NCBI GenBank assembly: GCA_023663945.1
Contig: JAMPGL010000020.1
Coordinates: 1 to 60,755, forward strand
Reading direction: 5' to 3'
DNA: 60,755 nucleotides
From: Lachnospiraceae bacterium
Lineage (GTDB): Bacteria > Bacillota > Clostridia > Lachnospirales > Lachnospiraceae
Shown piece by piece: positions 43,436 through 53,017 of the stretch (position 1 is its first letter; every line of letters starts with the position of its first letter). The notes below the pieces were generated by a model. It searched no databases, was not told the origin of the DNA, and was given only the letters and a program-made list of their open reading frames with translations. The position numbers and the translations under genes are program-made.

Positions 43436-44415
43436 AGCTTTTGTACCTGCTGAAAATTTTTCAGGAGAAGACGGATGAAAATCATTGCCTGTCTGCTCAG
43501 GAGCTGATTACAGAGCTTGCCGCCTACGGTATTTCTGCGGAGCGGAAAAGTATTTACGACGACATTGAATGTCTGGTGCAGATTGGCTGCGACATTGTCA
43601 ATTTAAAGGCAAGAAAGGGCGGCGGATATTATCTTGCAAGCCGGGAGTTTGAACTGCCGGAATTAAAGCTTCTGGTAGATGCCGTGTCCTCATCCCGCTT
43701 TATCACGCAGAAAAAGTCCCGGGAATTGATTGCCAAGATTGAAAGGCTGGCGGGCCCCTATGACAGAAAGCAGCTTCAAAGGCAGGTGTTTGTGGCGGGC
43801 AGGGTTAAGACGGAGAATGAAAGCATTTATTACAATGTGGACCGGATTCACCATGCGATTCAGAATAACGCGCCGGTCACCTTTACTTATCTGGAATGGA
43901 ACATTAGGAAGGAGCTGCAGCCCAGACGGTCGGGGAGAAAATACCGGATAAGCCCTTGGGCGCTGACCTGGCAGGATGAAAATTATTATCTCATTGCCTA
44001 CGATGACGAGGAGGAGAAGATTAAACACTTCCGTGTGGACAAGATGAGCCGTATCACGGAAATATCTGAGGAAACCCGAAAAGGGGTGGAAGCATTTAAG
44101 GAGTTTGACATTGCCGAATATACCAACCGCACCTTTGGAATGTTCGGAGGCGAAATGGAAACCGTTGTGCTTAAGTTTCCGGAGTCCATGGTAGGGATTA
44201 TTTTGGACCGCTTTGGGCGGGAGACGGACATTAGAAGGCTGGAGGACGGATTTATAAGCGCAAGGATTCAGGCGGCAGTCAGCGGACAGTTTTACGGCTG
44301 GGTCACGGGGCTTGGCGAACGCATCAGTATTTTAGGACCGGAAGAGGTCAAAGCGGGATATACGTCTTTTTTAAATAAAATTATTTCAAACTATGAGGAG
44401 AAAGCAGGAAAATGA
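43408..44415 (+). CDS. WYL-domain transcriptional regulator
   Basis: 335 residues. The N-terminal winged helix (KLKLLYLLKIFQEKT... LITELAAYGISAERKSIYDD) is DeoR/HTH_11-like. The central WYL domain begins near residue 145 (PVTFTYLEW, with YRISPWALTWQDENYYLIAY), followed by a WCX-type C-terminal domain. WYL proteins sense ligands such as nucleic acids or nucleotides. GGAGGAG at 43393-43399 favours ATG 43408. It overlaps the HAD gene by 28 bases and the aminotransferase gene by 4 (ATGA), so the three are co-translated. Confidence 0.9.
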   Translation: MAKSANQKLKLLYLLKIFQEKTDENHCLSAQELITELAAYGISAERKSIYDDIECLVQIGCDIVNLKARKGGGYYLASREFELPELKLLVDAVSSSRFITQKKSRELIAKIERLAGPYDRKQLQRQVFVAGRVKTENESIYYNVDRIHHAIQNNAPVTFTYLEWNIRKELQPRRSGRKYRISPWALTWQDENYYLIAYDDEEEKIKHFRVDKMSRITEISEETRKGVEAFKEFDIAEYTNRTFGMFGGEMETVVLKFPESMVGIILDRFGRETDIRRLEDGFISARIQAAVSGQFYGWVTGLGERISILGPEEVKAGYTSFLNKIISNYEEKAGK

Positions 44416-45578
44416 AATTAAACATAGCAGACAGAATGAAGGATTATGAAGAAGGTATTTTTCAGGTATTAAATGAAAAGAAGGAAGAGGTAGAGAAGAA
44501 GGGAAAGAAGGTTTATAACCTGTCCGTGGGAACGCCGGATTTCCCGACGGATCCGCATATTATGGAGGCGGTGGTCAGGGCGGCGCAAAATTCCGACAAC
44601 TACAAGTATGCGCTGAAAATGATTCCGGAGCTTACGGAGGCAGTAATCCGCCGGTTTGAAAAACGTTATCATGTGGTTCTGACCGAAAATGAGGTTACCG
44701 ATGTGTATGGTTCTCAGGAGGGAATCGCCCATATTGGCCTCTGTCTCTGCAATCCCGGCGATGTGGTGCTGGTTCCCAATCCGGGATACCCGATCTTTTC
44801 CATCGGACCGTCGCTTGCATCGGCGGATGTGCGCACCTATGACCTAGTGGAAGAAAATAATTATCTGCCAGACCTCGACCGGATGGATGAAGAACTTTTA
44901 AAGAAGACAAAGTTTATGATTGTCTCTTATCCCTTAAATCCGGTGTGCAGCATTGCGCCGGACAGCTTTTATGAGAAACTGATTCCCTGGACTAAAGAGC
45001 ACCAGATTATCATTCTTCACGATAATGCCTATTCCGATATTATTTATGACGGACGGATTGGAAAGTCTATTCTTCAGTTTCCGGGGGCAAAAGAAAATTG
45101 TATTGAATTTTATTCTCTGTCCAAGAGTTATAATTACACCGGTGCAAGAGCCGGATTTCTGGTTGGAAACGAATATCTGGTGCAAAGCTTTAAAAAGCTG
45201 CGCTCTCAGATTGACTACGGCACCTTCCTTCCGGTTCAGTATGGAGCGGTGGCGGCGCTGAACGGTCCGGATGACGGCGTAAAGAGACGCTGTGCGGAAT
45301 ATCAAAAGAGAAGAGACGCGCTGTGCGGAGGGCTTAGGAGCATCGGCTGGAATATTCCGGACAGTCAGGGAAGCATGTTTGCCTGGGGCAGGATTCCGGA
45401 GGGTTATACGGACGACGTGGCGTTTGTCATGGAGCTTTTAGAAAAATCAGGGGTTTTGTGCACGCCCGGAAGCAGTTTTGGAAGCCTCGGAAAGGGACAT
45501 GTGCGTTTTGCCCTTACCATGCCCGTGGAGCAGATTGAGGAGGCGGTCAGGGCAGTTTCGGAGTCAGGCATGATATAA
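44412..45578 (+). CDS. PLP-dependent class I/II aminotransferase
   Basis: 388 residues, fold type I. Landmarks are NLSVGTPDFPTDPHIM, YGSQEGIAHI, NPGYPIF, SYPLNPVCSIA, HDNAYSDIIYDG and the PLP lysine in YSLSKSYNYTGARAGF. The sequence style resembles LL-diaminopimelate or alanine-type aminotransferases (DapL/AlaA-like), but the amino donor and keto acid are not determined. It is coupled to the WYL regulator by ATGA; whether that regulator controls it is unknown. Confidence 0.88.
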   Translation: MKLNIADRMKDYEEGIFQVLNEKKEEVEKKGKKVYNLSVGTPDFPTDPHIMEAVVRAAQNSDNYKYALKMIPELTEAVIRRFEKRYHVVLTENEVTDVYGSQEGIAHIGLCLCNPGDVVLVPNPGYPIFSIGPSLASADVRTYDLVEENNYLPDLDRMDEELLKKTKFMIVSYPLNPVCSIAPDSFYEKLIPWTKEHQIIILHDNAYSDIIYDGRIGKSILQFPGAKENCIEFYSLSKSYNYTGARAGFLVGNEYLVQSFKKLRSQIDYGTFLPVQYGAVAALNGPDDGVKRRCAEYQKRRDALCGGLRSIGWNIPDSQGSMFAWGRIPEGYTDDVAFVMELLEKSGVLCTPGSSFGSLGKGHVRFALTMPVEQIEEAVRAVSESGMI

Positions 45579-45630
45579 TTCTACCAAATTCACGGCGTAT
45601 ATTTTGTTACTTTTTCTTCCAAATATAAAG

Positions 45631-45659
45631 TTGACAGGAGCGGATAGTTTGACTATACT
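45631..45659 (+). promoter_or_regulatory. Near-consensus promoter of the nrdD-nrdG-dut operon
   Basis: TTGACA (45631-45636), 17 bp, TATACT (45654-45659). Transcription would start near 45666, right at the first NrdR-like box. It rules out the ATG at 45604 as start of nrdD. Confidence 0.85.
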
Positions 45660-45666
45660 TAATAAT

Positions 45667-45712
45667 ACACAACATCTTGAGCTTGGATTGGAAATCATAC
45701 AAGATTTTGTAT
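45667..45712 (+). promoter_or_regulatory. Two NrdR-box-like operators upstream of nrdD
   Basis: ACACAACATCTTGAGC (45667-45682) and ATACAAGATTTTGTAT (45697-45712) share the pattern A-n-ACAA-n-AT-n-TTG and lie 30 bp apart, about three helical turns. The published NrdR box has core CWATATATWG, and both sites fit CAAnATnTTG. Their place just downstream of the promoter suits repression by NrdR when dATP is high. Assignment to NrdR is inference from pattern and context. Confidence 0.65.
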
Positions 45713-45750
45713 TATACGCTCTGTCAGGGGGACGAATGGAGGAAGCAGTA

Positions 45751-47928
45751 ATGAGCAGTGATAAGGAGAGCTATACGGTTTACGGGGATTTGTTTAAGCC
45801 GGAAAAGGAAGTAAAGGTTATCAAGAAGGATGGCAGTCTGGAAGCGTTTAACGTGCAGAAGGTCATTGATGCCGTAGGCAAAAGCGCATACAGGGCGCTG
45901 ACCAAGTTTACGGAGGAAGAAAAAAAGCACATTTGCCAATATGTAGTGGACAAGGTAAACGAGCTGGAAGAGGATCGGATTCCCATTCCAATCATGCATA
46001 ATATTGTTGAGAGCGCGTTGGAAGATGTAAAGCCCATTGTAGCCAAGAGCTATCGTGATTATCGAAATTATAAACAGGACTTTGTGCGCATGATGGACGA
46101 CGTATACAAAAAGAGTCAGTCCATTATGTATGTGGGGGACAAGGAGAACGCCAATACGGACAGTGCGCTTGTCTCCACAAAGAGAAGCCTGATCTTTAAC
46201 CAGTTTAACAAGGAACTGTATCAAAAATTTTTCATGACAACGGAAGAGATTCAGGCGTGCCGTGACGGTTATATTTATGTGCACGACATGTCTGCAAGGC
46301 GCGACACCATGAACTGTTGTCTTTTTGACGTGGCAAGCGTGCTTACCGGCGGTTTTGAGATGGGAAACATCTGGTATAACGAGCCGAAAACCTTAGACGT
46401 GGCGTTTGACGTAATCGGCGACATTGTCTTAAGCGCGGCAAGCCAGCAGTACGGTGGGTTTACCGTGCCGGAGGTGGATAAGATCTTAGAGCCTTATGCG
46501 GAGAAGACTTATCAGAAGAGCCTGCAGAAATATGCAAGGCTGGGAATCGATGAGGAAAGCGCACATGCGGAGGCGTACGCCGATGTCAAACGGGAATTTG
46601 AGCAGGGCTTTCAGGGCTGGGAATACAAATTTAATACGGTGGCGTCCAGCCGCGGGGATTATCCCTTTATCACCGTAACCGCAGGAATCGGCAGAGGCAG
46701 GTTCGCAAAGCTTGCCACCATTTCACTGCTCAATGTGCGGAGAAAGGGACAGGGAAAGAAGGAGTGCAAGAAGCCGGTTCTTTTCCCGAAGATTGTCTTT
46801 TTGTATGATGAAAACCTTCACGGACCCGGCAAGGAGCTTGAGGATGTGTTTGAGGCGGGCGTCAAATGTTCCGCCAAGACCATGTATCCGGACTGGCTTT
46901 CCCTTACCGGAAAGGGATATATTGCAAGCATGTACAAGCAGTACGGCAAGGTGATTTCGCCCATGGGATGCCGGGCGTTTCTCTCACCCTGGTACGAGAG
47001 GGGCGGCATGCATCCGGCGGATGACAATGATGTTCCTGTGTTTGTGGGACGTTTCAATATCGGTGCGGTTTCCCTGCATCTGCCTATGATTCTTGCCAAA
47101 TCAAAGCAGGAGAGCAGAGATTTTTATGAGGTTTTGGATTATTACCTGAATCTGATCCGCCAGCTTCATATCCGGACTTATGCATATTTAGGAGAAATGC
47201 GTGCTTCCACCAACCCGTTAGCATACTGTGAGGGCGGTTTCTTGGGAGGACACTTGAAGCTTTCCGATAAGATTAAGCCTATTTTAAAGTCAGCTACCGC
47301 AAGCTTTGGAATTACGGCGTTTAATGAGCTTCAGGAATTATACAACGGCAAATCGTTAGTTGAGGATGGACAATTTGCGCTGGAAGTGCTTGAGCATATC
47401 AACCAAAAGATTAACGAGTATAAGGAAGAAGACGGAAATCTGTACGCCATTTACGGAACTCCGGCGGAGAGCCTGTGCGGTCTTCAGGTAAAGCAGTTCC
47501 GCGCAAAATACGGAATTATTGAGGGAGTTTCTGACAGGGAATATGTGTCCAACAGCTTCCACTGTCATGTTACGGAGGACATTACGCCTATTCAGAAGCA
47601 GGATTTAGAGTATCGTTTCTGGGAGCTGTCCAACGGCGGAAAGATTCAATATGTAAAATATCCTATCGACTATAACATAGACGCTATCAAGACCCTGATC
47701 CGCAGGGCGATGGATATGGGATTCTATGAGGGAGTCAATCTTTCCCTGGCATATTGTGACGACTGCGGTCATCAGGAATTGGAAATGGATGTATGTCCGG
47801 TGTGCGGAAGCAAGAATCTGACAAAGATTGAGCGTATGAACGGGTATTTGTCTTATTCGAGAGTTCACGGCGACACTAGGCTGAACGAGGCAAAAATGGC
47901 AGAAATTGCAGAAAGGAAGAGCATGTAA
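45751..47928 (+). CDS. nrdD: Anaerobic ribonucleoside-triphosphate reductase
   Basis: Glycyl-radical enzyme reducing NTPs to dNTPs without oxygen. The N-terminal ATP-cone (VIKKDGSLEAFNVQKVIDAV) is the dATP/ATP allosteric domain. The C-terminus has the zinc site CDDCGHQELEMDVCPVCGS and the radical-glycine block RMNGYLSYSR. Start 45751 follows GGAGG (45738-45742) by 8 nt, giving 725 residues. The next gene encodes its activase and the third the dUTPase, making one dNTP-supply operon. Confidence 0.95.
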   Translation: MSSDKESYTVYGDLFKPEKEVKVIKKDGSLEAFNVQKVIDAVGKSAYRALTKFTEEEKKHICQYVVDKVNELEEDRIPIPIMHNIVESALEDVKPIVAKSYRDYRNYKQDFVRMMDDVYKKSQSIMYVGDKENANTDSALVSTKRSLIFNQFNKELYQKFFMTTEEIQACRDGYIYVHDMSARRDTMNCCLFDVASVLTGGFEMGNIWYNEPKTLDVAFDVIGDIVLSAASQQYGGFTVPEVDKILEPYAEKTYQKSLQKYARLGIDEESAHAEAYADVKREFEQGFQGWEYKFNTVASSRGDYPFITVTAGIGRGRFAKLATISLLNVRRKGQGKKECKKPVLFPKIVFLYDENLHGPGKELEDVFEAGVKCSAKTMYPDWLSLTGKGYIASMYKQYGKVISPMGCRAFLSPWYERGGMHPADDNDVPVFVGRFNIGAVSLHLPMILAKSKQESRDFYEVLDYYLNLIRQLHIRTYAYLGEMRASTNPLAYCEGGFLGGHLKLSDKIKPILKSATASFGITAFNELQELYNGKSLVEDGQFALEVLEHINQKINEYKEEDGNLYAIYGTPAESLCGLQVKQFRAKYGIIEGVSDREYVSNSFHCHVTEDITPIQKQDLEYRFWELSNGGKIQYVKYPIDYNIDAIKTLIRRAMDMGFYEGVNLSLAYCDDCGHQELEMDVCPVCGSKNLTKIERMNGYLSYSRVHGDTRLNEAKMAEIAERKSM

Positions 47929-47931
47929 GCA

Positions 47932-48441
47932 ATGAGATACCACAATATTACCAAGGATGATATGCTCAATGGGGACGGGCTTCGCGTAGTGCTGTGGGTG
48001 GCAGGATGCTCTCACTGCTGCAAAGAATGTCAAAATCCGGTCACATGGGATCCGGCGGGCGGACTTCCCTTTGACGAGGGGGCAAAACGGGAGATTTTTG
48101 AGCAGCTTGACAAATCCTATATATCAGGAATCACCTTTTCGGGAGGCGACCCGCTTCACGCGGCAAACCGGCTGGATGTGAGAAACCTGATGGCGGAAAT
48201 TAAAGAAAAATATCCAGATAAAACAATCTGGCTCTACACCGGCGACAGCTGGGAAACGATCATGCACTATGCAATCATGCAGTATGTGGATGTGGTTGTG
48301 GACGGGGAATTTCAGATTGACAAAAAGGATAACCGTCTTCTCTGGAAGGGAAGCAGCAACCAGCGCGTGATTGATGTGAAAGAAACGTTAAAGCAGACGG
48401 ATCCTTCCGTTCCGGTTCTGCACTGCGGTGACTATGCATAG
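47932..48441 (+). CDS. nrdG: Anaerobic ribonucleotide reductase activating protein (radical SAM)
   Basis: Generates the glycyl radical on NrdD using SAM and a 4Fe-4S cluster. The cluster cysteines are in [15 protein letters not shown], with the usual NrdG spacing CxxxCxxC, and [11 protein letters not shown] is the SAM-binding GGD/GGE block. 169 residues, 3 nt after nrdD. The ribosome binding site lies inside the end of nrdD (GAAAGGAAG). Confidence 0.95.
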   Translation: MRYHNITKDDMLNGDGLRVVLWVAGCSHCCKECQNPVTWDPAGGLPFDEGAKREIFEQLDKSYISGITFSGGDPLHAANRLDVRNLMAEIKEKYPDKTIWLYTGDSWETIMHYAIMQYVDVVVDGEFQIDKKDNRLLWKGSSNQRVIDVKETLKQTDPSVPVLHCGDYA

Positions 48442-48452
48442 GGGATGAGAAA

Positions 48453-48887
48453 ATGGAAACAATTAAGATTAAATACTTTACAGACAAGATTGAGAAACTG
48501 ACCTATATTGAAGGAAAATCCGACTGGATTGACCTGCGCGCCGCAAAGGATGTGGACTTGAAAGCGGGAGAATATATACTGATTCCGCTGGGCGTGGCGA
48601 TGGAACTGCCAAAGGGATATGAAGCGCATATCGTTCCAAGAAGCTCCACCTTCAAGAATTTCGGCATTATCCAGACAAACCATCAGGGAGTTGTGGACGG
48701 CTCCTACTGCGGGGATAATGACCAGTGGCATATGCCGGTCTATGCAGTGCGGGACACGCATATTTCCTGCAATGACCGAATTTGCCAGTTTCGGATTGTT
48801 GAAAACCAGCCTCAGATAAATTTTGAGGAAGTAAGCTCCCTGGAGGGTGCCGACCGGGGCGGATTTGGAAGTACCGGAAAACAGTAG
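48453..48887 (+). CDS. dut: dUTP diphosphatase (trimeric)
   Basis: Hydrolyses dUTP to dUMP and PPi, protecting DNA from uracil and feeding dTMP synthesis. Five-motif trimeric family: [47 protein letters not shown] and the Gly-rich C-terminal arm RGGFGSTGK. 144 residues, GGGGATGAG ribosome binding site, 11 nt after nrdG. It is the last gene of the nrd operon. Confidence 0.94.
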   Translation: METIKIKYFTDKIEKLTYIEGKSDWIDLRAAKDVDLKAGEYILIPLGVAMELPKGYEAHIVPRSSTFKNFGIIQTNHQGVVDGSYCGDNDQWHMPVYAVRDTHISCNDRICQFRIVENQPQINFEEVSSLEGADRGGFGSTGKQ

Positions 48888-48906
48888 CTCCGCGGTATCT
48901 TTGTAT

Positions 48907-48968
48907 AAAAAAGCTCTTTTTGCTGCATAATGCTAATAGATGCATTGTGAGTGGAAGGAGCTTTTTTT
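48907..48968 (+). terminator. Terminator-like hairpin overlapping the ribosome binding site of the next gene
   Basis: AAAAAAGCTC (48907-48916) pairs with GAGCTTTTTT (48958-48967), and a T-run ends just before the ATG at 48969. The loop contains a second GCAT/ATGC pairing. Part of the ribosome binding site GGAAGGAG (48953-48960) lies in the stem. Confidence 0.6.
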
Positions 48969-50387
48969 ATGACCTCTGAAAAAATGAGTACATCACTTTC
49001 GGAAAATATGAATTATTTTAACAAAAGACTTTCCGTGGACACAAATTTTGATATTGTGTACCGGGTAATCAAGATTGGCGGGCGGGATGCCTGCATGTAT
49101 TTTATTGACGGTTTCTGCAAGGATGAACTGATGCAGAAGATGCTTCAATACTTTATGGACATTACGGAGGAAGAAATGCCTGTGGATGTCCATGAAATGT
49201 CGAAGACGAGCCTGCCTTATGTGGAGGTGGATTTACAGGACAGCTGGGAAAAGATTGTGTATTTCGTTATGTCCGGCGTGTTTGCCCTGTTTATCGACGG
49301 CTATGACAGATGCCTTTTGATTGATTCCAGAACCTACCCGTCAAGAGGGGTGGAGGAACCGGAAAAAGATAAAGTGCTTCGAGGCTCCAAAGACGGGTTT
49401 GTGGAGACGATCGTCTTTAACACTGCGCTGATCAGAAGGAGAATCCGGAGCACGGAGCTGCGCATGGAAATGATGCAGGCGGGCAAAAGCTCGAAGACGG
49501 ATATTGTCCTGTGCTATATGGATAACCGGGTGGATCATGCCTTTTTAAATCAGATCAAGGAGCGTATCGGACAGATTAAGGTGGACGCCCTTACCATGAA
49601 TCAGGAGAGTCTGGCGGAATGCCTTTATCAGAAAAAATGGTATAACCCGTTTCCCAAATTTAAATTTACGGAGCGTCCGGATACCGCGTCCGCGCAGATT
49701 TTGGAGGGAGATATTGTAATTCTGGTGGATAATTCCCCTTCCGCCATGATTACACCAACATCCATCTTTGACGTGGTGGAGGAGGCGGATGACTATTATT
49801 TTCCGCCGATTACCGGAACGTACCTTCGTCTGTCCCGGTTCCTTATCGCCATATTGACCTATCTGGTGACGCCCACCTTTTTACTGCTGATGCAGAATCC
49901 CCAGTGGATACCTGCCGGGTTTGAATTTATTGCGCTTCAGGATGAGACGAACATTCCGCTGATCTGGCAGTTTTTAATTTTGGAGCTGGCGCTGGACGGG
50001 CTCCGGCTGGCGGCGGTCAATACCCCAAACATGCTGAGTACTCCGCTCAGCGTTATGGCGGCGCTTGTTTTGGGAGAGTTTTCGGTAAACAGCGGCTGGT
50101 TTAACTCCGAGGTTATGCTGTATATGGCTTTTGTGGCAATTGCCAATTACACGCAGGCAAGCTATGAGCTTGGATATGCTATTAAGTTCATGCGTATCAT
50201 CAATTTGATCCTCACTGCAATTTTCGGCATATGGGGCTATATCGGGGCAATCATTTTGCTTTTTGCGGCGATTGCCGCCAATAAAACGGTTTCCGGAAAA
50301 AGCTATATTTATCCGCTGTTTCCCTTAAATTTGAAGCAGTTGTCCAAGAGGCTCCTGCGAAAACGACTTCCAGAAGCCAAAGAATAG
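48969..50387 (+). CDS. spoVAF: GerA-family spore protein, SpoVAF-like
   Basis: 472 residues. A cytoplasmic N-terminal domain (residues ~1-285, with VLRGSKDGFVETIVFNTALI and RRRIRS, family hallmarks) is followed by four to five membrane helices (ILTYLVTPTFLLLM ... GYIGAIILLFAAIAANK). GerA-family A subunits are nutrient receptor components of the spore inner membrane. SpoVAF is the relative tied to dipicolinate channels. The PSAMITPTSIFDVVEEADDY block is shared by both, so the symbol is tentative. It stands without B/C subunit genes. Start 48969 follows GGAAGGAG. Confidence 0.85.
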   Translation: MTSEKMSTSLSENMNYFNKRLSVDTNFDIVYRVIKIGGRDACMYFIDGFCKDELMQKMLQYFMDITEEEMPVDVHEMSKTSLPYVEVDLQDSWEKIVYFVMSGVFALFIDGYDRCLLIDSRTYPSRGVEEPEKDKVLRGSKDGFVETIVFNTALIRRRIRSTELRMEMMQAGKSSKTDIVLCYMDNRVDHAFLNQIKERIGQIKVDALTMNQESLAECLYQKKWYNPFPKFKFTERPDTASAQILEGDIVILVDNSPSAMITPTSIFDVVEEADDYYFPPITGTYLRLSRFLIAILTYLVTPTFLLLMQNPQWIPAGFEFIALQDETNIPLIWQFLILELALDGLRLAAVNTPNMLSTPLSVMAALVLGEFSVNSGWFNSEVMLYMAFVAIANYTQASYELGYAIKFMRIINLILTAIFGIWGYIGAIILLFAAIAANKTVSGKSYIYPLFPLNLKQLSKRLLRKRLPEAKE

Positions 50388-50391
50388 CTGA

Positions 50392-50420
50392 TTGTAATTT
50401 AAAAAAAAGAGTGATAAAAT
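50392..50420 (+). promoter_or_regulatory. Promoter of the DegV-family gene
   Basis: TTGTAA (50392-50397), 17-bp A-rich spacer, TAAAAT (50415-50420) with extended TG; the start codon is at 50450. Confidence 0.5.
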
Positions 50421-50449
50421 AGTACAGAATCGTTTATTAGGAGGGTACT

Positions 50450-51322
50450 ATGGAATCATTTAAAATTATAACCAATACCACCGCAGATCTGCCTGCGGAA
50501 TATATCAAGGAACATCAGCTTGGACTGGTCTATTTTAATTACACGATGGACGGAAATTCATTTGGAAAGGATGCGGAGCTTGACTGGAAAGAATTTTACC
50601 GGCTTATGAGGGAGGAGGGCAGGATGCCCACAACCTCCCAAGTGAATCCGGAGCAGTATAAAGAATATTTTATGGAATTTTTAGAAGAAAATAACCAGCT
50701 TTTATATCTCTCATTTTCCTCCGGGCTCAGCGGTTCCTGCTCCAACGCTGTGCTGGCGGCGCAGGAGCTGATGGAGGAGAGAGCGGATTGTAAGATTTTG
50801 GTCGTGGACTCCAAGTGTGCTTCCATGGGGGAAGGATTGTTTGTCCACAAAGCAGTTCAAAAAAAGATGCAGGGAAGCTCCATGGAAGAGACAGCGCAGT
50901 ATTTAAATGAGCTGGTTCCCTGCCTTACCCATGTGTTTACGGTGGATGATTTAAACCATCTTTACCGCGGAGGAAGAGTCAGCAAAACCGCGGCAATCGT
51001 GGGAACCATTGCCGGAATCAAGCCGATTCTCCATGTGGACGACGAGGGGCATCTGATTCCCATTTCCAAGGTAAGGGGCAGAAAGAAATCCTTAAATTCA
51101 TTGGTGGACTACATGGAAGAAAAGACAAAGGGATGCCTTGACAAAAATGATATTATTTTTATCAGCCACGGAGATGCCTTGGAAGATGCAGAGTATGTCA
51201 AAAATGAGATTGAGAAGCGTTTTGGGATTCATGAATTTTTGATTAATCATATCGGACCTACCATCGGCGCACATTCAGGTCCGGGCACTATCGCATTGTT
51301 TTTTGAAGGGACTTCACGTTAG
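50450..51322 (+). CDS. DegV-family fatty-acid-binding protein
   Basis: 290 residues. The N-terminal ITNTTADLPAEYIKEH and the fatty-acid-head site TTSQVNPEQY and SGLSGSCSNA are typical of DegV/FakB proteins, which hold a fatty acid for phosphorylation by FakA. The C-terminus has HIGPTIGAHSGPGTIALFF. Clostridia carry several paralogues, so the chain-length preference is unknown. AGGAGGG is the ribosome binding site. The histidine kinase gene follows 18 nt later and may be co-transcribed. Confidence 0.92.
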   Translation: MESFKIITNTTADLPAEYIKEHQLGLVYFNYTMDGNSFGKDAELDWKEFYRLMREEGRMPTTSQVNPEQYKEYFMEFLEENNQLLYLSFSSGLSGSCSNAVLAAQELMEERADCKILVVDSKCASMGEGLFVHKAVQKKMQGSSMEETAQYLNELVPCLTHVFTVDDLNHLYRGGRVSKTAAIVGTIAGIKPILHVDDEGHLIPISKVRGRKKSLNSLVDYMEEKTKGCLDKNDIIFISHGDALEDAEYVKNEIEKRFGIHEFLINHIGPTIGAHSGPGTIALFFEGTSR

Positions 51323-51340
51323 GAAAGCAGGGGGATATAC

Positions 51341-53017
51341 ATGGTACAATACAGGAAAGCACAGCTTATCTGCCTGCTTCAATATACGGTGATGCTTCTT
51401 TTACATATTATTTACGGATACTTTTACTGCAGCCACGGACAGTTTTTAAAGACCTTCTGCTGGTCGGTTTTTATTCTGTTGTTTATTGGAATCTGTACGT
51501 TCCTGCCAAACAGAAATGAGAGTCTGGTCAATCTGATTACCTTTGTCAGCGTAATCATAAGCGCTTACTATGTGGGCGTGGTGCTCCATACGCTTGCTTT
51601 TGCCGCGCTGGTTTACTTGGTGACAATCTTGGTTGTATCCTTGTATCTTAACCGGCATTATATTGTGTTTTTTGGAGTGTTATCCATCTTGGCGGAAATA
51701 TCGTTCATGATCTTTTTTCCGGATATTCTGATGGAGATGGTTCCATCCCTGTTTTTGTACGGGTGCTATATTTTCTGCTATATTTTAGGCGTAGTCAATC
51801 TCTATTTTTTGGTGCTGTCGGGCAGAGAATATATGGAGCAGATGAAGATTAAGACAAGGGAAGCTCAGGAGGCAGCCGCCTACAAGGGTCAGTTTCTTGC
51901 AAACGTGTCCCATGAGATAAGGACGCCCATGAATGTAATCTGTGGGATGACACAGATGCTCAGCCGGGAAGAGATGAGTGCTCAGGCAAGGGAATACACA
52001 GATAATATAGACAGGGCAAGCAAGGTGCTGCTCTCGCTGATCAATGATATTTTGGACTTATCCAAAATCAAGTCAGATAAATTTGAGATTCACGAGGGAA
52101 CATACAGCCTTAAAAATTTGATTGACGATGTATCTAATTTAATGGCTGTGAAGATTGATTCTCAGAAGGTACGGTTTGTGGTGGAACAGGAAGCGGGGCT
52201 TCCAGAGTATCTGTATGGTGATGAGGACCGTCTCAAGCAGATTCTCATCAACATTTTAAATAACGCCATCAAATTTACCTCAGAGGGTGAAATCCGCTTT
52301 CTGGTGAAAGGGGAATCCGCGGAGGAGGAAAATTGCGTGGAGCTCCGGTTTGAAATTTCAGATACGGGAATGGGAATCAAGAAGAAGAATCTGGAGCACT
52401 TATTTGAAAGCTTTGGAAGATTTGAGGAGAGCAGCCATAAGGATATTGAGGGAACCGGTTTGGGGCTCAATATCTGCGACAGCCTCATTAAGCGCATGAA
52501 CGGTTCCATATCCGTTGAGAGCGAATATGGAAAGGGAACCACATTTTATATCCATGTCCCTCAGACAGTTTCTGCGGAGCCAGATGTCGAGAAGGTGCAG
52601 GGGGAGCGGTGGACAGCACCGGGAACCTGTGTTTTGGTGGTGGATGATACCAAGACCAACTATTTTGTAGTCAAAAATCTGCTGTCTCTGTTTGAGATTC
52701 CGTCGGATTACGCGAAAAGCGGCATGGAAGCGCTTCAAAAGATGGAAGAGAAGCGGTATGATTTGGTATTATTGGATCATATGATGCCTGAGATGGATGG
52801 AGAGGAAACTTTAAGGGAGATCAAAGCCCGAAGAGGGGAGCGGTTTGAAAATATCCCAATCATTGCATTAACGGCAAACGCTGCCGTGGGAGGACGAGAG
52901 GATTATAAGCGGCTGGGATTCTCTGATTATATTTCCAAACCAGTTGAACTGGAAAATTTGGGTGTGATCTTAAAAGAATATCTGCCTTCTGGCAAAGTAA
53001 AAAGGACATCGGAATGA
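51341..53017 (+). CDS. Hybrid sensor histidine kinase with receiver domain
   Basis: 558 residues. Five to six membrane helices fill residues ~8-165 with little extracellular sequence, so it probably senses the membrane or a small molecule in it. HisKA contains the phospho-His in FLANVSHEIRTPMNVI (~residue 195); HATPase has N-box ILNNAIKFT and G boxes SDTGMGIKKKN and GTGLGLNIC. A C-terminal receiver holds LVLLDHMMPEMDG. No phosphotransfer domain or output regulator is adjacent. Its stop lies inside the terminator hairpin shared with the convergent chemoreceptor gene. Confidence 0.92.
   Translation: MVQYRKAQLICLLQYTVMLLLHIIYGYFYCSHGQFLKTFCWSVFILLFIGICTFLPNRNESLVNLITFVSVIISAYYVGVVLHTLAFAALVYLVTILVVSLYLNRHYIVFFGVLSILAEISFMIFFPDILMEMVPSLFLYGCYIFCYILGVVNLYFLVLSGREYMEQMKIKTREAQEAAAYKGQFLANVSHEIRTPMNVICGMTQMLSREEMSAQAREYTDNIDRASKVLLSLINDILDLSKIKSDKFEIHEGTYSLKNLIDDVSNLMAVKIDSQKVRFVVEQEAGLPEYLYGDEDRLKQILINILNNAIKFTSEGEIRFLVKGESAEEENCVELRFEISDTGMGIKKKNLEHLFESFGRFEESSHKDIEGTGLGLNICDSLIKRMNGSISVESEYGKGTTFYIHVPQTVSAEPDVEKVQGERWTAPGTCVLVVDDTKTNYFVVKNLLSLFEIPSDYAKSGMEALQKMEEKRYDLVLLDHMMPEMDGEETLREIKARRGERFENIPIIALTANAAVGGREDYKRLGFSDYISKPVELENLGVILKEYLPSGKVKRTSE

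Noticed and set aside
45604-45750. N-terminal extension of NrdD
   Set aside because: It includes the operon promoter and the operator-like boxes, and the ribosome binding site fits 45751.
45724-46284. 186-codon minus-strand open frame
   Set aside because: Shadow of the nrdD gene and its promoter region.
48925-48949. Sigma-G promoter for the SpoVAF-like gene (GCATA ... CATTGT)
   Set aside because: Spacing is 13 bp rather than the expected ~18 and the -10 lacks the terminal TA.
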